Assembly: GCA_002347815.1 (NCBI GenBank)
Contig: DDXV01000013.1
Span: 1-8,166, forward strand
Origin: Syntrophaceae bacterium UBA2251
GTDB taxonomy: Bacteria; Desulfobacterota; Syntrophia; Syntrophales; UBA2251
Reading direction: 5' to 3'
Length of the DNA: 8,166 nt
Program-made: the position numbers and the translations under genes
Shown here: positions 1 through 6,091 of the stretch, one piece after another
How positions within the stretch are numbered: position 1 is the stretch's first letter
Layout: each line of letters opens with the position of its first letter
Notes under the pieces: model-generated
Told to the model about the DNA's origin: nothing
Databases searched by the model: none
Seen by the model: only the letters and a program-made list of their open reading frames with translations

Positions 1-38
1 ATTATAAATTTGTCGCACACCCCCGCCCCTCTTTCCCC

Positions 39-67
39 TTGACAAACGACGGCCGAGTATTTATACT
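39..67 (+). promoter_or_regulatory. sigma-70-type promoter of the tetR-HD operon
   Basis: A perfect TTGACA -35 box (39-44) is separated by 17 bases from a TATACT -10 box (62-67, five of six consensus bases). Transcription would start near 73-75, leaving a leader of about 40 bases before the regulator's ATG at 114. The surrounding bases are much richer in A+T than the coding sequence that follows. Confidence 0.75.
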
Positions 68-84
68 TTTGGAGTCAATAAGTA
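64..84. promoter_or_regulatory. probable TetR-family operator (imperfect palindrome)
   Basis: A 21-base imperfect palindrome is centred on position 74, with outer arms TACTT (64-68) and AAGTA (80-84); about 16 of 21 positions match the reverse complement. It begins inside the -10 box and covers the expected transcription start. A second, smaller dyad, AGTAT/ATACT at 56-67 with a 2-base centre, overlaps it. The place is right for autorepression by the TetR protein encoded just downstream, but that link is inferred from position and symmetry only. Confidence 0.5.
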
Positions 85-113
85 CAAACATACAAACCCG
101 GGGAGGGAGAGAC

Positions 114-713
114 ATGAAGGCCAACATCAGGGACGCCATCCTGGAGACGGCCCAGCGCATGATCCGCCGCTACGGCATCCAGAAGACCAACCTCGACGAC
201 GTCGCGCGGGCGGCCAAAGTCGCCAAGGCCACGATCTACAATTACTTCGGCAGCAAGGAACAGGTCTACGCGGAGGCACTGGACCGCGAGATCGGCCTGC
301 TGACCGCCCGGATTACCGCGGCGATGGACGCCGCCCCCTCCCCGCTCGAAAAGCTGAAGGTCTTCCTCAGGGAAAGCCTAGCGATGGTCAGGGAGGAAAC
401 CCTCCTGTTCACCGGCGAACATGACCCGTCCTACCGCTTCCTGTCCCGGATCGCCACCGCCCGGGAGCGCCTCTTCTCGGTCCAGGTCCGAATCCTGCGC
501 AGCATCCTCGAACAGGGGGCACGAGAAGGGGTTTTCTCCGCCCCGGACGTTGCCAAGGCGACGCGGATCGTCGGATACGTGGTGCGGGGCTTCTCCACTT
601 CCGCAACCCCGTCCGGCGAAGCGCCCGCCCGGGACGCGGATCCCGGCGTAGAGGCCGCCGCCCTCTACCAGATCCTCTGCAACGGCCTGACCGTCAGGCA
701 AAGAAAGGCTTGA
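114..713 (+). CDS. TetR/AcrR-family transcriptional regulator
   Basis: A 199-aa one-component repressor of the usual length for the family. Residues 5-52 form the TetR N-terminal DNA-binding domain, with the helix-turn-helix at about 26-46 (LDDVARAAKVAKATIYNYF) followed by the typical GSKEQVYAEAL stretch. Residues 60-199 are a helical ligand-binding and dimerisation domain that I cannot assign to a known ligand class. The ATG at 114 is chosen because GGGAGGG (101-107) lies just upstream and the domain starts normally there; the reading frame stays open further upstream, but that part runs through the promoter. The stop is five bases before the ATG of the membrane-HD gene, so the regulator and that gene are probably cotranscribed. 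The likely target is its own promoter, through the palindrome at 64-84. The inducer is unknown. Confidence 0.9.
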   Translation: MKANIRDAILETAQRMIRRYGIQKTNLDDVARAAKVAKATIYNYFGSKEQVYAEALDREIGLLTARITAAMDAAPSPLEKLKVFLRESLAMVREETLLFTGEHDPSYRFLSRIATARERLFSVQVRILRSILEQGAREGVFSAPDVAKATRIVGYVVRGFSTSATPSGEAPARDADPGVEAAALYQILCNGLTVRQRKA

Positions 714-718
714 GCGCC

Positions 719-1828
719 ATGCCCCTCGGACTGCTCGAACAACTCTACGTTTTCGCCCTCTTTGCGGTTACGGGATGGGCTCTGGAGTGCGTCTACCGCT
801 CCTGGCGGGCCGGGCGCTTTGTAGATCCGGGTCTGCTGAAGGGCCCGTATCTGCCGATCTACGGCTTCGGGGCGGTCCTGCTGAACGGGGTCCGGCTCCA
901 GGCCCCGGACGCGCCGCTCCTGTTCTTCGGCACGGCCTTTGCCTCCACCTTTCCCGGCCTGGGATCGCTCCTGTTCTCGAAGCCCGTGGTCGTGGCCGGC
1001 CATATTCTCGCCCAAGGCCTCGTTTTCCTCGTCGCGACGACGTCCCTGGAGTTCTTCACCGGCTGGTCCCTGGAGCGGTTTCTGAATGTGCGCCTCTGGG
1101 ACTACGCGGACGAACGCTGGACCTTCGGGAACCACGTCTGTCCGAAGTACGCCCTCTTCTGGGTCGCGCTGGCCTTCGCCCTGCAGTACGCCTTCCTGCC
1201 GGCCGCCGTGGCCCTCTACGCCCTTTCCCCTCTGCCCTGGACGATCCTTGCGATCGCCCTGCTGGAACTCATGACGGTCGATTTTGCCGTCACCGTCACC
1301 CGGTTCCTCACCCGGAATCGGGCGACGGACGGACGGCGCGACGCGCAAGTCCGTATGCAGGCCTTTCTGGAGATCGTCGCGTCCCTGCTCGACCATCCTG
1401 AGGTCCGCGCCCTCGAAGATTACCGCCACCACTACTGGAAGAACCGCCTGGAACACTCCCTGGAGGTCGCCTGGATCAGCTATTGCCTCGCGCGGCGGCT
1501 GGGCCTCGACGCCGCCATAACGGCCCGGGGCGCCCTCCTCCACGACCTCTTTCACTACGACTGGCTGCGCGAGGGGCCACGCGGACACGGTTTCCGCCAT
1601 CCCCGGATCGCCCTCGAAAACGCCCGCGGCATTACGGAACTCACCGCCAAGGAGGAGAACATTATCCTCCGTCACATGTGGCCGCTGACGCCGGTCCCGC
1701 CCCTCTATCCCGAATCCTGGATCGTCTCCGCGATCGACACCTTCTGCTGCACGCGGGACTATCTGGCCGGCGCCTCCGGGGATCTTCGCCGGCGCGTCGC
1801 CGTCGCCATTCAGCCGGTCCGGCGCTGA
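719..1828 (+). CDS. membrane CmpB-like (PF06541) domain fused to HD hydrolase domain
   Basis: A 369-aa two-part protein. Residues 1-195 are an integral-membrane domain with about five hydrophobic segments (near 5-22, 66-85, 92-112, 145-168, 173-193). It carries the pattern GWALECVYRSW...GRFVDPGLLKGPYLPIYGFG typical of the putative ABC-transporter type IV / CmpB family (DUF1113-like), whose function is not known. Residues 210-350 form an HD-type metal-dependent phosphohydrolase domain: H246 in NRLEHSLEVA, the HD pair 275-276 in LLHDLFHYDW, H290 and H294 in HGFRHPRIALENA, H319 in ILRHMWPLT, and D340. All expected metal ligands are present, so the hydrolase is probably active in the cytoplasm while anchored in the membrane. 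The substrate is unknown. A TTG at 710 overlapping the tetR stop would add three residues; ATG 719 fits better with AGAAAGG at 702-708. It converges on the cas6-like gene with only 18 bases between their stops. Confidence 0.8.
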   Translation: MPLGLLEQLYVFALFAVTGWALECVYRSWRAGRFVDPGLLKGPYLPIYGFGAVLLNGVRLQAPDAPLLFFGTAFASTFPGLGSLLFSKPVVVAGHILAQGLVFLVATTSLEFFTGWSLERFLNVRLWDYADERWTFGNHVCPKYALFWVALAFALQYAFLPAAVALYALSPLPWTILAIALLELMTVDFAVTVTRFLTRNRATDGRRDAQVRMQAFLEIVASLLDHPEVRALEDYRHHYWKNRLEHSLEVAWISYCLARRLGLDAAITARGALLHDLFHYDWLREGPRGHGFRHPRIALENARGITELTAKEENIILRHMWPLTPVPPLYPESWIVSAIDTFCCTRDYLAGASGDLRRRVAVAIQPVRR

Positions 1829-1846
1829 GGCGGGACCTCTGAAGGG

Positions 1847-2902
1847 TCACACCGACCGCACCAGTTCGATCCTTCCCAGGCCGAAGGTGGTTTCCTCCCC
1901 CAGGTGGACCTGTTCGGCAAAACGGAGCAGCGGGAAGAATTCCGCCCATCCGTCCCCGTACCTCACCTCGCCCGTCAGGCCGCCCTGGAGCAACTCCCGA
2001 TCCCGCCGGTTCGTGCCGTCGACCGGATTGACCGCTTCGAGCGCCTGGCCGAGCGTCTGCACCCGCGTGGCCCTTTCCGTCAGTCCCCGATAATCGAGGG
2101 CCGGTTCGCCGTTTCCGAAGGCATGACACAGCGAGGCGACGCGCTGGAGGGTCTCCCGGACAAGGGCGTCAAAGGGCAGCGAAACGTTCTCCGGACGTCC
2201 GGACTTGAGCTTCAGAGGGGTGCGGAGACGCACCGTCAAGGACCCGGAAAGGTCGGCGGGCACCGTAGCCAGATCGTACAGCAGGCGCTTCCTCAAATCC
2301 ACGGTCGCCGCCTCGTCCAGGATCGGCTGTCCTTCCCCCGCATACAGGACCCGCTCGGCCGCCCGGACCGTTTGCAGCAGAAAGCGGCCCCGGCGGCCCT
2401 CCACGGACCGGCCCACGCCCATCCGTCCCATCTGCTGGAAGGCTTGGACGAAATAGGGAATGCTCTCGTTGGCCTTGCCGAAGAGGAGCAGTTCGAAGGC
2501 AAAGGCCTCCCGGGGATGGAAGCGGATCTGCACGCTGTCCGGCGGCTCGATGACACAGGGATGCGTGGACGTCGCCAGCCGGTCACGCGCTTCCCTCGCC
2601 CGCTCCTGATCCTGTCGCACCACGATCGTCAGGGGCCTTCCCGGCAGCCGCGCAACCGACCGTGCGGGACGTGACCGGACCGTCGAGGGCGCACGGCGGT
2701 CCTTGTGCTCGGCGCCCCCGAAGACGAGGGGATACAGACAGCGCCGGGACAGGGAACAGCCCGAACAGTCCACCTGTTTCAGGGCGCAAACCACCTTCTT
2801 CAAGGCCGGACCGAAGGCGCCACGGAAATCGACCCCCTTGAATTCGGAAAGGATCGCCTGATCGATGAAGACAGACTGGAAGAGATACCGGCCCAACAGC
2901 AT
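1847..2902 (-). CDS. cas6: Cas6-type CRISPR pre-crRNA endoribonuclease (RAMP), solitary
   Basis: A 351-aa protein of the RAMP endoribonuclease family CRISPR_Cas6 (PF10040), whose members cut CRISPR repeat transcripts into guide RNAs. Visible marks: N-terminal GRYLFQSVF and FKGVDFRGAFGPALKKVVCAL (residues 4-41); a cysteine motif CSGCSLSRRCLYPLVF (46-61) typical of this family; HPCVIEPP (114-121); PYFVQAFQQMGRMGVGR (149-165); PLKLKSG and LPFDALVRETLQRVASLCHAFG (229-263); and C-terminal GLTGEVRYGDGWAEF plus the glycine-rich loop TTFGLGRIEL (308-347). The frame is open about 59 codons further upstream, but the family normally begins at this methionine, and TAAGGA lies 10 bases before it. An arginine-rich stretch at about 64-112 looks longer than the usual linker. 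I cannot name the catalytic residue with certainty. No other cas gene or repeat array is in the window, so it either serves a distant locus or is an orphan. Confidence 0.85.
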   Translation of the reverse strand: MLLGRYLFQSVFIDQAILSEFKGVDFRGAFGPALKKVVCALKQVDCSGCSLSRRCLYPLVFGGAEHKDRRAPSTVRSRPARSVARLPGRPLTIVVRQDQERAREARDRLATSTHPCVIEPPDSVQIRFHPREAFAFELLLFGKANESIPYFVQAFQQMGRMGVGRSVEGRRGRFLLQTVRAAERVLYAGEGQPILDEAATVDLRKRLLYDLATVPADLSGSLTVRLRTPLKLKSGRPENVSLPFDALVRETLQRVASLCHAFGNGEPALDYRGLTERATRVQTLGQALEAVNPVDGTNRRDRELLQGGLTGEVRYGDGWAEFFPLLRFAEQVHLGEETTFGLGRIELVRSV

Positions 2903-2948
2903 GCTGAAAAGATCCTTAGACAAGGGATGAGAAAAATTCCTTTTTTCC

Positions 2949-2977
2949 TGTATAGCACAAGGCCATGGACCGCACAA
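2949..2977 (-). promoter_or_regulatory. possible promoter of the cas6-like gene
   Basis: Read on the minus strand, a TTGTGC -35-like box (2977-2972) is followed after 17 bases by a TATACA -10-like box (2954-2949). It would start transcripts near 2942, about 40 bases before the chosen start codon at 2902. The boxes match consensus only partly (three and four of six bases), so this is a weak prediction. It is supported by the local drop in GC content. Confidence 0.35.
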
Positions 2978-3101
2978 CGAATAACGGGATGGCGGGCTCA
3001 TTTCCGCGACTTTCCGTCGCGCCGCTCCGGCCGATGATTGAGAAAAGCCGGACGGCGTTCGCGGCCGGAGGACGAACAACGCCGCCGGACCCTCGGCCCT
3101 G

Positions 3102-3124
3102 TTTCCCGATAGACTTTTGGGAAA
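3102..3124. promoter_or_regulatory. operator-like inverted repeat in the cas6/Fe-S operon divergent region
   Basis: TTTCCC (3102-3107) and GGGAAA (3119-3124) are perfect inverted arms separated by 11 bases. The repeat overlaps the -35 box of the predicted promoter for the downstream operon, as expected of a regulator site. A direct repeat CGATAG (3107-3112 and 3130-3135, 23 bases apart) lies in the same place. It could also be a fold in DNA without function; no run of T follows, so it is not a terminator. Confidence 0.3.
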
Positions 3125-3138
3125 TTTAGCGATAGGAT
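3110..3138 (+). promoter_or_regulatory. possible promoter of the small membrane protein / Fe-S / lyase operon
   Basis: TAGACT (3110-3115) and TAGGAT (3133-3138) are separated by exactly 17 bases, each matching the sigma-70 consensus at four of six positions. Transcription would start near 3145, giving a short leader of about 24 bases with the strong ribosome site AAGGAGG ahead of the ATG at 3169. Confidence 0.4.
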
Positions 3139-3168
3139 CGCCGTCAACCCCTATCCAAGGAGGAATCC

Positions 3169-3444
3169 ATGCTGACGTCGAAGGGATTCTGGGTGTTCAT
3201 GATGACGGGCACCGTCGGACTCTTTCTCCTGATCGCCCTGGTCGGGTACGGGGTGCTCACGGACCGCGGGCTCGAGACGACGATCATTCTGGCCCTCTTC
3301 GGGTTGCTCCATGTCGCCGAGATCCCCCACGGCATCCGGGTCGGACGGTCGCGCGGCATCGGCGCGGGGACGGCGGCGTTCAAGACCTTCCTCTTCGGCT
3401 TCACCTGGTGGCTGCCCCTGAAGCGGGGCGTCATCGACGCGTGA
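3169..3444 (+). CDS. small integral membrane protein of unknown function
   Basis: A 91-aa hydrophobic protein that I do not recognise by name. Residues 8-30 form a clear membrane helix (FWVFMMTGTVGLFLLIALVGYG), 36-53 a second (TTIILALFGLLHVAEIP), and 67-85 a possible third ending in FGFTWWLPLKRGV. The loop between helix two and three is basic (HGIRVGRSRG), so it is probably on the cytoplasmic side. The start is well supported by AAGGAGG (3158-3164) five bases upstream, with codon usage like the neighbouring genes. It is the first gene of a tight operon: the Fe-S protein begins seven bases after its stop. The context suggests a membrane partner of the Fe-S protein, but nothing in the sequence shows that directly. 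Confidence 0.8.
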   Translation: MLTSKGFWVFMMTGTVGLFLLIALVGYGVLTDRGLETTIILALFGLLHVAEIPHGIRVGRSRGIGAGTAAFKTFLFGFTWWLPLKRGVIDA

Positions 3445-3451
3445 GGCCGCG

Positions 3452-4279
3452 ATGAACCTCTTCCGTTACGGACCGAACAAACCCTTCGTGCGCATCGCCG
3501 TCAAACTGTCGTGGCCGCTGATGACCTGGGCGAGGAAGTTGAGCGACACCCCGGGGTTCAGGTGGATCATCAACCCCTTCTTTGCTTATCCCCATAACGA
3601 ACTGACGACGATCCCGATCAACGTCGCGATCCCGGCCCCGGACAGCGTCGTCCTGCCGCGCCGGATCGTCGCGGAGGTTGTCCGCCGGGCCGGGGAGATC
3701 TTCATCCTCGACGAGTGCATCTGCCGGGGAAAATTCGACTGCAAAAATCATCCCAAGACGATCGGCTGCATCGCCCTCGGCCGGGCCGCCCGGCGGATCC
3801 ACCCGTCCCACGGTCACACCGCCACGGCCGAGGAAGCCGTCGCCCACGTGGAGAAGGCCGCCGCCGCGGGCCTCGTCGCCAACATCGCCCACGTCTGGAT
3901 CGACCCCGTCGCCTTCGGTCTGCCGGATTTCCGCCGGCTGATGTTCATCTGCTTCTGCGACGACTGCTGCTGCCTCTACCGGACGCACATGAAGCGCCGG
4001 GGCCCGAACCTCGAGCGGGCCAGCAAGAAACTGCCGGGGCTGGAGACGGTGATCGACACCGACGCGTGCGACGGTTGCGGCCGTTGTATCGCGACCTGCT
4101 TCGTCGGGGCCATCGCGATCGAGAACGGCAAGGCCGTCATCGGCGCGTCCTGCAAATCCTGCGGCCGGTGCGCGGACCTCTGCCCGACGGGCGCCGCCCG
4201 CCTGGTCGTCACGGAAAGCGAGGCCGACATCTTCCGGCAGGTCATGGAGCGAATCGAAAAGGTGGCGGACATCTCATGA
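3452..4279 (+). CDS. cysteine-rich 2x[4Fe-4S] ferredoxin-domain protein
   Basis: A 275-aa soluble or peripheral protein. The C-terminal part (about 200-252) is a bacterial-type ferredoxin fold with two complete cluster motifs, C206-xx-C209-xx-C212-xxx-C216 and C234-xx-C237-xx-C240-xxx-C244-P, so two [4Fe-4S] clusters and an electron-transfer role are expected. The N-terminal part has further cysteines outside that fold: C89 and C91 in DECICRGKFDCKNH, C97, C106, and a dense group C167, C169, C172, C173, C174 (FICFCDDCCCLYR). These may bind another cluster or metal. No membrane helix or export signal is evident. A GAGG at 3443-3446 precedes the ATG. The last codons overlap the ATG of the lyase gene (ATGA), so the two are probably translationally coupled. 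The specific redox partner cannot be told from sequence. Confidence 0.88.
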   Translation: MNLFRYGPNKPFVRIAVKLSWPLMTWARKLSDTPGFRWIINPFFAYPHNELTTIPINVAIPAPDSVVLPRRIVAEVVRRAGEIFILDECICRGKFDCKNHPKTIGCIALGRAARRIHPSHGHTATAEEAVAHVEKAAAAGLVANIAHVWIDPVAFGLPDFRRLMFICFCDDCCCLYRTHMKRRGPNLERASKKLPGLETVIDTDACDGCGRCIATCFVGAIAIENGKAVIGASCKSCGRCADLCPTGAARLVVTESEADIFRQVMERIEKVADIS

Positions 4280-5283
4280 GCGCGGACGCGGTTGCGCCAA
4301 ACGGGAGCGGGATCGCCGGCGCGGGCGAAGCGCGGGTTCGGATCTGCGAGGTCGGCCCCCGGGACGGCCTGCAGAACCTCGCAGCCTGCATCCCGACGGC
4401 GCGGAAGATCGACCTCATCCGGCGCCTGGCGGACGCGGGTCTCAAGCACATCCAGATCGGGGCCTTCGTGAACCCGCATGCGATTCCCCAGTTCGCCGAC
4501 ATCGAGGCCGTGGCCGGCGGCGTGCGGGATCTCGGGGGTGTGACGTTGAGCGCCCTCGTCCCCAACGTCCGGGGCGCGCGCCGGGCCGTTGCGAGCGGCA
4601 TCGACACGCTCGTGTTCTTCTTTTCGGTCAGCCGCTCCCACAACCTCGCCAACGTCCGGCAGACCCCGGAGGCCTCCCTCGCCGCCCTGGAGGTCATCCG
4701 GACGGATGTCCTCCCCGGCAGCGGGGCGACGCTGCGCGTGGATCTGGCCACCGCGTTCGGTTGCCCCTTCGAGGGGCGGATCGCCACGGAGACGGTGCTG
4801 GCGTACGTCCATCGCGTCGCCGAAGCGGGCATCGGAGAGATTACCCTGTGCGACACGGTCGGCGTCGGCAATCCCCGCCAGACGGAGGCGCTCGCCCGCG
4901 CCTGCCGGGAGGCCTTCCCGGAGATCGCCTTCGGCATGCATTTTCACGACACCCGCGGCCTGGCCCTCGCCAACGCCCTCAAGGCCTGGGAGGCCGGCAT
5001 CCGCTCCTTCGACGGCGCTCTCGGCGGCCTGGGCGGCTGTCCCTTCGCCCCGGGGGCGACGGGCAACGTGGCCACGGAGGATCTGGCCTATCTGTTCTCG
5101 GAGATGGGGATCGAGACGGGCGTTTCCCCCGGAGCGCTCCTCGCCGCCGGCGGCTTCCTGCGCGAGATCATCCCCGGCCTCGCCCTCACGAGCGCCCTGG
5201 CCCGGGCCGGCCTGCCGGTCCGTCATCCCTTCCCGGAACATCCCGCGGCCGGGGATGGTTCATCGGCACGGAAGATCCGCTGA
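4276..5283 (+). CDS. HMG-CoA-lyase-family (HMGL-like/DRE-TIM) enzyme
   Basis: A 335-aa TIM-barrel enzyme of the HMG-CoA lyase type, which splits 3-hydroxy-3-methylglutaryl-CoA into acetyl-CoA and acetoacetate in leucine breakdown and ketone metabolism. Visible marks: EVGPRDGLQN (25-34, with catalytic R29 and D30), the metal-binding pair in MHFHDTRGLALAN (H222, H224), LCDTVGVG (191-198, D193), and the signature GLGGCPFAPGATGNVATED (251-269) with the mobile-loop cysteine C255. The position of the conserved glutamate (IEATSF in classical lyases; E72 in the human enzyme) is Q60 here (IQIGAF), so substrate or mechanism could differ. The ATG at 4276 overlaps the stop of the Fe-S gene. The first 18 residues and the tail after about 318 look non-conserved. 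Cytoplasmic. Family confidence is high, exact substrate only moderate. Confidence 0.85.
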   Translation: MSADAVAPNGSGIAGAGEARVRICEVGPRDGLQNLAACIPTARKIDLIRRLADAGLKHIQIGAFVNPHAIPQFADIEAVAGGVRDLGGVTLSALVPNVRGARRAVASGIDTLVFFFSVSRSHNLANVRQTPEASLAALEVIRTDVLPGSGATLRVDLATAFGCPFEGRIATETVLAYVHRVAEAGIGEITLCDTVGVGNPRQTEALARACREAFPEIAFGMHFHDTRGLALANALKAWEAGIRSFDGALGGLGGCPFAPGATGNVATEDLAYLFSEMGIETGVSPGALLAAGGFLREIIPGLALTSALARAGLPVRHPFPEHPAAGDGSSARKIR

Positions 5284-5375
5284 TTCTGGATTGAGAGGCG
5301 TGACGTACGATAAGATGAACCTATCGAAAAAAGAAAACCGGTCCTTCAAAACCGCAAACCGTTGATTACGGATGT

Positions 5376-5381
5376 AAGGGG
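5376..5381 (+). promoter_or_regulatory. ribosome binding site deciding the TTG start at 5387
   Basis: AAGGGG ends five bases before the TTG at 5387. The only nearby ATG (5411) has no purine-rich site ahead of it (preceding bases are ACACAGTCACCCG), so TTG is the preferred start of the metallophosphoesterase. Confidence 0.55.
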
Positions 5382-5386
5382 CTCCA

Positions 5387-5950
5387 TTGTCAAAACAACA
5401 CAGTCACCCGATGAGAATTGCGGCTTTTTCCGACACCCACGGCAATATAAGCGACATGCGGGACGCCATCTGCCGGTTCGGATCGTTAGATCTGCTCGTC
5501 CATCTGGGCGACGGCAGACAGGCGGCCGAGGCGGCAGGGATCGCGTTCCGCGGCGTCTGGGGCAACAACGACCACGGCGGGACCATGCTCCCGGACCAGG
5601 CCGTGATCGAACCCCAGGGCTGGCAGTTTCTCCTGACCCACGGCCACGAGACCGGCATGAACCCCTACAATCCGGAGCCCGTCTGGCAGACATACCTCCG
5701 GGAGATGGCCGCGCGGGCAAAGGATCTGGGAGCCCATGCGTTTCTCTTCGGCCACGCCCACAAACCCGTACTCCAGCAGGAGAACGGGATCGCCCCTTGC
5801 AACCCCGGCGACCAGCACACCGGCACAAGAACCGGCCCGTCCTTCGCCCTGATCGAGCTGGAGGCGTTATCGGCCCGCTTCCGGATCTTCAGGAAAAACA
5901 AGGCCGGAGACTGGGATCTCCTGCGGGAACTCCGGCACATGAAAAGTTAG
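5387..5950 (+). CDS. YfcE/MJ0936-type metallophosphoesterase
   Basis: A 187-aa calcineurin-like phosphoesterase (Metallophos_2 type), a cytoplasmic enzyme using two metal ions to hydrolyse phosphodiester or phosphomonoester bonds. The five metal-site motifs appear in order: D16 and H18 in FSDTHGN, D42 in LGDG, N61 and D62 in GNND, H85 and H87 in LTHGHE, and H123 and H125 in FGHAHKP. The length and the late NPGD segment (139-142) match the YfcE family, whose natural substrate is usually unknown. With the TTG at 5387 the protein has eight extra residues; starting at ATG 5411 would give MRIAAFSDTHGN, the commonest family beginning, but without a ribosome site. It lies 103 bases after the lyase gene, so it may be read from that operon or from its own unrecognised promoter. 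No obvious functional tie to its neighbours. Confidence 0.88.
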   Translation: MSKQHSHPMRIAAFSDTHGNISDMRDAICRFGSLDLLVHLGDGRQAAEAAGIAFRGVWGNNDHGGTMLPDQAVIEPQGWQFLLTHGHETGMNPYNPEPVWQTYLREMAARAKDLGAHAFLFGHAHKPVLQQENGIAPCNPGDQHTGTRTGPSFALIELEALSARFRIFRKNKAGDWDLLRELRHMKS

Positions 5951-6001
5951 AGCGCCAGTATTGCGATAAATCCTTCACGTTCAATCTGCAAGCTTCAACC
6001 C

Positions 6002-6018
6002 GCCTAAAGATTTTAGGC
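6002..6018. repeat. perfect short inverted repeat after the phosphoesterase gene
   Basis: GCCTAAA (6002-6008) and TTTAGGC (6012-6018) pair perfectly around a GAT loop. It lies 51 bases after the phosphoesterase stop codon. No run of T follows, so it is not a typical intrinsic terminator, although it could stabilise the 3' end of that transcript. Confidence 0.45.
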
Positions 6019-6091
6019 CGTCCTGCATAGATCCGGAAAAAACTCAAAATCGAGGCCGCTCTACGCCATTCTACAGGCCTTGAGCGTGATC

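Noticed and set aside
665..1675. Long open frame on the minus strand opposite the membrane-HD gene
   Set aside because: High GC content creates long antisense frames; this one has a low-complexity, G/E/R-rich translation without domains, while the plus strand encodes recognised families.
1827..1848. Possible bidirectional terminator between the converging genes (GAGG/CCTC and GACC/GGTC pairings)
   Set aside because: Stems are only four base pairs, mutually exclusive, and no T-run follows on either strand.
1904..2674. Plus-strand open frame opposite the cas6-like gene
   Set aside because: No domain-like pattern and no ribosome site; the minus strand shows clear Cas6 motifs across the same bases.
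2903..3168. Extended N-terminus of the cas6-like protein and possible CRISPR repeats upstream of it
   Set aside because: The upstream codons do not resemble the family and a ribosome site supports the start at 2902; no regularly spaced repeats of 25-40 bases exist here or elsewhere in the window.
3976..5241. 421-codon open frame on the minus strand opposite the Fe-S and lyase genes
   Set aside because: Its translation is repetitive and unlike any family I know, whereas the plus strand carries complete conserved motifs in both genes.
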